Source: JABMNX01 sp964625905 (lineage in GTDB: Bacteria > Patescibacteriota > Minisyncoccia > Phycocordibacterales > JABMNX01). Taken from it: a DNA stretch of 6,364 nucleotides. Of the stretch, positions 3,628-6,364 are shown piece by piece (position 1 is the first letter of the stretch; each line of letters opens with the position of its first letter). The translations under genes were made by a program, and so were the position numbers. The stretch is from positions 1 to 6,364 of the forward strand of contig CAZVBS010000032.1 of the NCBI GenBank assembly GCA_964625905.1, read 5' to 3'. A model generated the notes under the pieces. The model ran no database searches and was not told where the DNA came from. It saw only the letters and a list, made by a program, of their open reading frames with translations.

Positions 3628-5136
3628 TTACTTTTTAACGATAATAAAGCTTTCTATAATATCATTTGGAGCTAATTCTATACGTGAATCGATTTGTGCT
3701 CCAAACTCACTTCCTTCTTCGGCCTCTTTTGTAACTGCTTTTTGTTGTTGTAATCCTACAATCGTTCCTGTTCCTATCTTATTATCACGTCTTGTTATAT
3801 TAACAATACTACCAGTCTTAATGGATCCAGCAATAACCTTACCTCCGACTACTTGTTTATCTTTATTCTTACTGAATATTTTTATAAGACTTGCAGTTCC
3901 TGTTGTTTCTTCTGTATTTACTTTAGGTGCTTGTCTTTTTATCTCTTCATCAAGCCATTCTGCTAGTTTGTAGATAATATTAAATGAATGTATTTCTATT
4001 CCATTTCTTGTTGATAGGTCTTTTGCGGTATTATCTGTACCAACATTAAAAGCTATAATTAATAAATCAGGACTACCTAGAGCTAGTTTTATATCTCCCT
4101 CTGAAATAGTCCCAACACTCTTTTGTATTATTTTTATTTCTACTCGTTCATGTGAGATTTTATTAATCTCATGCTCTATTGCTTCAATTGAACCAAGTAC
4201 GTCAGCATGAAGTGTAATAGGTATTAATTTTATTTCACTATCACGAATTGGTTGTACTGCAACAGTTTCTTTCATAATGTCCTTGTTTTGTTTTTTGTAT
4301 TCAAGAACTGCTTTTTCCGCATCTTTTTTAGAATTGTATGTATTAAAATGTTCTCCTACTTTTGGTACAATATTAAATCCTATAATATTAACTGGACTTG
4401 AAAATTGTGCTTCATTAATACCTTTACCTGTAAAATCTTCTATTATACGCACAGGGGATACACTTTCACCAGCTTGAATGAAGTCACCCTTCTTAAGAGA
4501 ACCATCTTTAATTAAAAGAGTTGCAGATATACCTTTTTTATTATCACGATGAGACTCTAGTACAACACCTTCTGCTTTCTTATTAACATCTCCAGTAAGT
4601 TCTGCCATATCTGATACAAGAAGCATTAAGTCTAGTAGTTCGTCTACACCAGTACCAACCTTTGCTGATATTGCTACCCATGGTATATCACCACCAGCTC
4701 CTTCAAGGTAAATCTCATGTCCAAGTAAATTTGTTTTTGTACGTTCTATGTTAGCTTCTGGTTTGTCTATTTTATTAATAGCAATAATAAATGGGATATT
4801 ACTATCTTTAATGGTTTTATATGCTTCAAGTGTTTGAGTTTTCACACCATCTTCTGCTGAAACAACTAATATAGCTATATCTGCAACCTTACTTCCTCTG
4901 GCCCGCATTTTTGAAAATGACTCGTGTCCAGGTGTATCAAGGAATGTTATTTTCTGAAGAGTTCCTCCTTTATTTTTATGTTCAACTTCGTACGCTGAAA
5001 TATGTTGTGTGATTCCACCAGCTTCACTCTCTACGATGTTTGTTTTTCGAATATAGTCAAGAAGTGCTGATTTTCCATGATCAACATGTCCCATAACAAC
5101 AATAACTGGAGGTTTTTTTGTTTTATTTTTTTCCAT
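3628..5136 (-). CDS. infB: Translation initiation factor IF-2 (short form)
   Basis: A 502-residue GTPase that places initiator tRNA on the 30S subunit and promotes subunit joining. G1 is GHVDHGKS (16-23; serine where many IF-2s have threonine), G2 has GGITQHI (40-46), G3 is DTPGHE (67-72, with catalytic His71), G4 is NKID (121-124) and G5 is SAK (157-159). A beta-barrel domain II follows (about 185-270), then domain III with the ADVLGSIEAI motif (311-320) and SVGTISEGDI (340-349), and the C-terminal fMet-tRNA-binding barrel (about 410-500) with GGKV.AGSIKTGS. The protein begins only about 10 residues before the G domain, so the long variable N-terminal region and IF2N domains of most bacteria (E. 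coli IF-2 has 890 residues) are absent. The frame offers no sign of truncation. It lies 25 bp after the DUF4446 gene and 6 bp before rbfA. Confidence 0.97.
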   Translation of the reverse strand: MEKNKTKKPPVIVVMGHVDHGKSALLDYIRKTNIVESEAGGITQHISAYEVEHKNKGGTLQKITFLDTPGHESFSKMRARGSKVADIAILVVSAEDGVKTQTLEAYKTIKDSNIPFIIAINKIDKPEANIERTKTNLLGHEIYLEGAGGDIPWVAISAKVGTGVDELLDLMLLVSDMAELTGDVNKKAEGVVLESHRDNKKGISATLLIKDGSLKKGDFIQAGESVSPVRIIEDFTGKGINEAQFSSPVNIIGFNIVPKVGEHFNTYNSKKDAEKAVLEYKKQNKDIMKETVAVQPIRDSEIKLIPITLHADVLGSIEAIEHEINKISHERVEIKIIQKSVGTISEGDIKLALGSPDLLIIAFNVGTDNTAKDLSTRNGIEIHSFNIIYKLAEWLDEEIKRQAPKVNTEETTGTASLIKIFSKNKDKQVVGGKVIAGSIKTGSIVNITRRDNKIGTGTIVGLQQQKAVTKEAEEGSEFGAQIDSRIELAPNDIIESFIIVKK

Positions 5137-5161
5137 AATATTCTTGTATTCATCGATAAAT

Positions 5162-5656
5162 TTATTTTTTCAGTGTTATTTTCATAGAAGATCGAACTTT
5201 TTCTATTACTTCTTTTTCTTCATTAGTTAGCTCGTGAGTGGAAGAAAAATTAACAATAGGCTTTGAAAAGAAACTCATTCTATCTCTTGCATGTAAAGTT
5301 GATAGTACAACACCATTACCTGACTCATCTAGAAATACTGTTGAAAAACTTTGATTTCCTCCTGTACCCATTCCTTTAAAAGGATTAAATCGTATTGTCT
5401 CTACACCTTGAACACTTCGTATTAATCGTTTTTCAACTGAGGTAAGGTACTTTTCTATTTCTTTTCTAAAAATATGCAATTCATCGTGGCCTTCTTTTAT
5501 ATGTACAATAGTGTCTTCAAGGCTACGAGAGTCTCTACCAGAAAGAAGTCTTCTAAGTTTAACTTCTACACGTATATTCCAAATAATCAATACAAATATA
5601 GTAACAATAGATACATATATCAGTATCTCAGTATTGATTGATGATAGAGCTGTCAT
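5162..5656 (-). CDS. DUF4446 family membrane-anchored protein
   Basis: A 164-residue protein with one N-terminal membrane helix (about 11-27), a basic stretch RVEVKLRRLLSGR and a helical, probably coiled-coil region (about 42-82). The C-terminal domain carries the DUF4446 pattern: IRFNPFKGMGTGGNQSFS (88-105), FLDESGNGVVLSTLHAR (108-124), SKPI (131-134), and an end helix LTNEEKEVIEKV. The family occurs in Firmicutes and CPR genomes and has no established function known to me. The short N-terminus before the helix suggests a C-terminal domain in the cytoplasm. It is the first gene of the leftward unit, with a good promoter about 80 bp upstream, and is probably co-transcribed with infB and rbfA. 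Confidence 0.88.
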   Translation of the reverse strand: MTALSSINTEILIYVSIVTIFVLIIWNIRVEVKLRRLLSGRDSRSLEDTIVHIKEGHDELHIFRKEIEKYLTSVEKRLIRSVQGVETIRFNPFKGMGTGGNQSFSTVFLDESGNGVVLSTLHARDRMSFFSKPIVNFSSTHELTNEEKEVIEKVRSSMKITLKK

Positions 5657-5736
5657 ATAAAACTATTGAGGTTATACGTAGAACATTCTTATTTATGAAA
5701 TTTGAGACACAAAGCACGAGAGCTTTATAGATAGGC

Positions 5737-5764
5737 ATTATACACTCTAGACGCTGTTTTGCAA
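5737..5764 (-). promoter_or_regulatory. Promoter for the DUF4446-infB-rbfA unit
   Basis: On the - strand a perfect TATAAT (5737-5742) lies 16 bp downstream of TTGCAA (5759-5764). Transcription would start near 5730, giving a leader of about 74 nt before the DUF4446 start at 5656. The leader contains a small hairpin AAAGC-acgaga-GCTTT (5711-5726). No other promoter as good is seen in the divergent region for this direction. Confidence 0.65.
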
Positions 5765-5789
5765 AAGACATTAGCGTATATATTTATCA

Positions 5790-5818
5790 ATGACAATGTT
5801 TGTATATGAGTATACAAT
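5790..5818 (+). promoter_or_regulatory. Promoter of the cysteine desulfurase gene with overlapping palindrome
   Basis: ATGACA (5790-5795) and TACAAT (5813-5818) are 17 bp apart, a good sigma-70-type spacing. A perfect inverted repeat TTGTATA-tgag-TATACAA (5800-5817) covers the spacer and most of the -10 element, a position suited to a repressor operator. The predicted transcription start, near 5825, would fall almost on the first possible ATG (5826). Confidence 0.5.
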
Positions 5819-5825
5819 AGTGTGA

Positions 5826-6364
5826 ATGAAGAATTTAGTAGGTAAATTAATCGGAAATTCATCCAAAATGTTTTTTAAAAAGAAAAGGATATATCTTGAT
5901 TATTCAGCTTCAACACCTCTTGATCCACGTTTCCTTAAAAAAATGGAACCCTATTTTAATGTTCATTTCGGAAATGCTGGAGCTTTACATAAAGAAGGTA
6001 GACTATCTAATCGAGTACTAAACGAGTCAAAAGAAAGTATTGCTAAGTCTATAAAATCTTTACCAGAAGAGATTATATTTACAGCAAGTGGAACAGAAGG
6101 GAATAATTTGGCTATTTTAGGTCATATGAACTCATTAATTAAAGAAGGTAGGAATTTAAATAATGTCCATCTCGTCACAGGTTCTGCAGAGCACCCATCT
6201 GTACTCGATTGCTTTACTTTCTTTAAAGATAACGGAGCGTCTGTTAGTATCATTGATTTTGATGAAAATGGGATTATAGACCCTAAGAAAGTACGAGCGG
6301 TCCTAAAAAAAGAGACTACATTTGTTTCTATTTCGTACGTAAATAATGAGATTGGAACAGTTCA
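5826..6364 (+). CDS. Cysteine desulfurase, IscS/NifS type (N-terminal part, runs off the window)
   Basis: The first 179 codons of a PLP enzyme that takes sulfur from cysteine as an enzyme-bound persulfide, for Fe-S clusters and tRNA thiolation. Family motifs appear in order: YLDYSASTPLDPR (23-35), FGNAGALHKEGR (48-59), IIFTASGTEGNNLAI (83-97, the PLP-phosphate loop), SAEHPSVLD (120-128, with the PLP-stacking His123) and SYVNNEIGTV (170-179). The PLP lysine and the active-site cysteine lie beyond the right edge, so the subtype (IscS, NifS or SufS-like) cannot be settled. Against about 400 residues in E. coli IscS, nearly half is present. The start is uncertain: ATG 5826 would be almost leaderless given the predicted promoter. 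ATG 5868 leaves eight residues before the conserved YLDYS and has GGAAA 10 nt upstream, so it is a strong alternative. Confidence 0.93.
   Translation, partial: MKNLVGKLIGNSSKMFFKKKRIYLDYSASTPLDPRFLKKMEPYFNVHFGNAGALHKEGRLSNRVLNESKESIAKSIKSLPEEIIFTASGTEGNNLAILGHMNSLIKEGRNLNNVHLVTGSAEHPSVLDCFTFFKDNGASVSIIDFDENGIIDPKKVRAVLKKETTFVSISYVNNEIGTV

Noticed and set aside
4277..4477. Open frame of 66 codons on the + strand inside infB
   Set aside because: Antisense shadow of a fully conserved infB coding region.

Overview
The window looks like a piece of an AT-rich genome from a Candidate Phyla Radiation (Patescibacteria/Parcubacteria-type) bacterium. This is an inference. It rests on a tandem set of tiny two-helix VirB2/TrbC-like pilin proteins, a very short IF-2 with no N-terminal extension, a DUF4446 protein upstream of infB, tRNAs without encoded CCA, and weak or absent Shine-Dalgarno sequences.

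Layout. Bases 1-1734 (+ strand) carry the 3' end of a probable extracellular solute-binding protein gene, then four consecutive small membrane proteins of the VirB2/TrbC-like pilin type, closed by a hairpin-plus-T-run terminator at 1751-1781. Bases 1786-5656 are read on the - strand. In transcription order they hold a DUF4446 protein, infB (IF-2), rbfA, tRNA-Cys(GCA), tRNA-Leu(UAA), tRNA-Lys(CUU) and tRNA-Leu(UAG). From 5826 to the right edge a + strand gene encodes the N-terminal part of an IscS/NifS-type cysteine desulfurase, divergent from the DUF4446-infB-rbfA unit.

The unusual part is 2097-3128, the DNA between the tRNA genes. It is not plain spacer. It holds five related, GC-richer imperfect inverted repeats of about 110-135 bp, labelled A to E here. 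Each can fold into a three-way junction: an outer stem, a first inner hairpin (P3), and a second inner hairpin (P2) bracketed by the short motifs CTCG and CTCCG. In copies A, B and D the outer-stem sequence copies the T-arm/acceptor 3' end of the tRNA gene next to it (Lys, Cys and Leu respectively). C carries a Cys-like T-arm and E is degenerate. Copy A holds an exact 20-nt duplicate of the tRNA-Lys 3' end, and copy B an 18-nt duplicate of the tRNA-Cys 3' end and flank. Stem sequences differ between copies while pairing is kept. Strong separate hairpins, several terminator-like, alternate with the tRNAs and the repeats. The array could be a miniature element family that captures tRNA 3' ends, a structured RNA family co-transcribed with tRNAs, or a set of folded recombination sites. 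The sequence alone does not decide.

The coding parts fit together ordinarily: envelope/secretion-type small proteins on the left, translation initiation and 30S maturation (IF-2, RbfA) with tRNAs in the middle, and sulfur mobilisation for Fe-S clusters or tRNA thiolation on the right.
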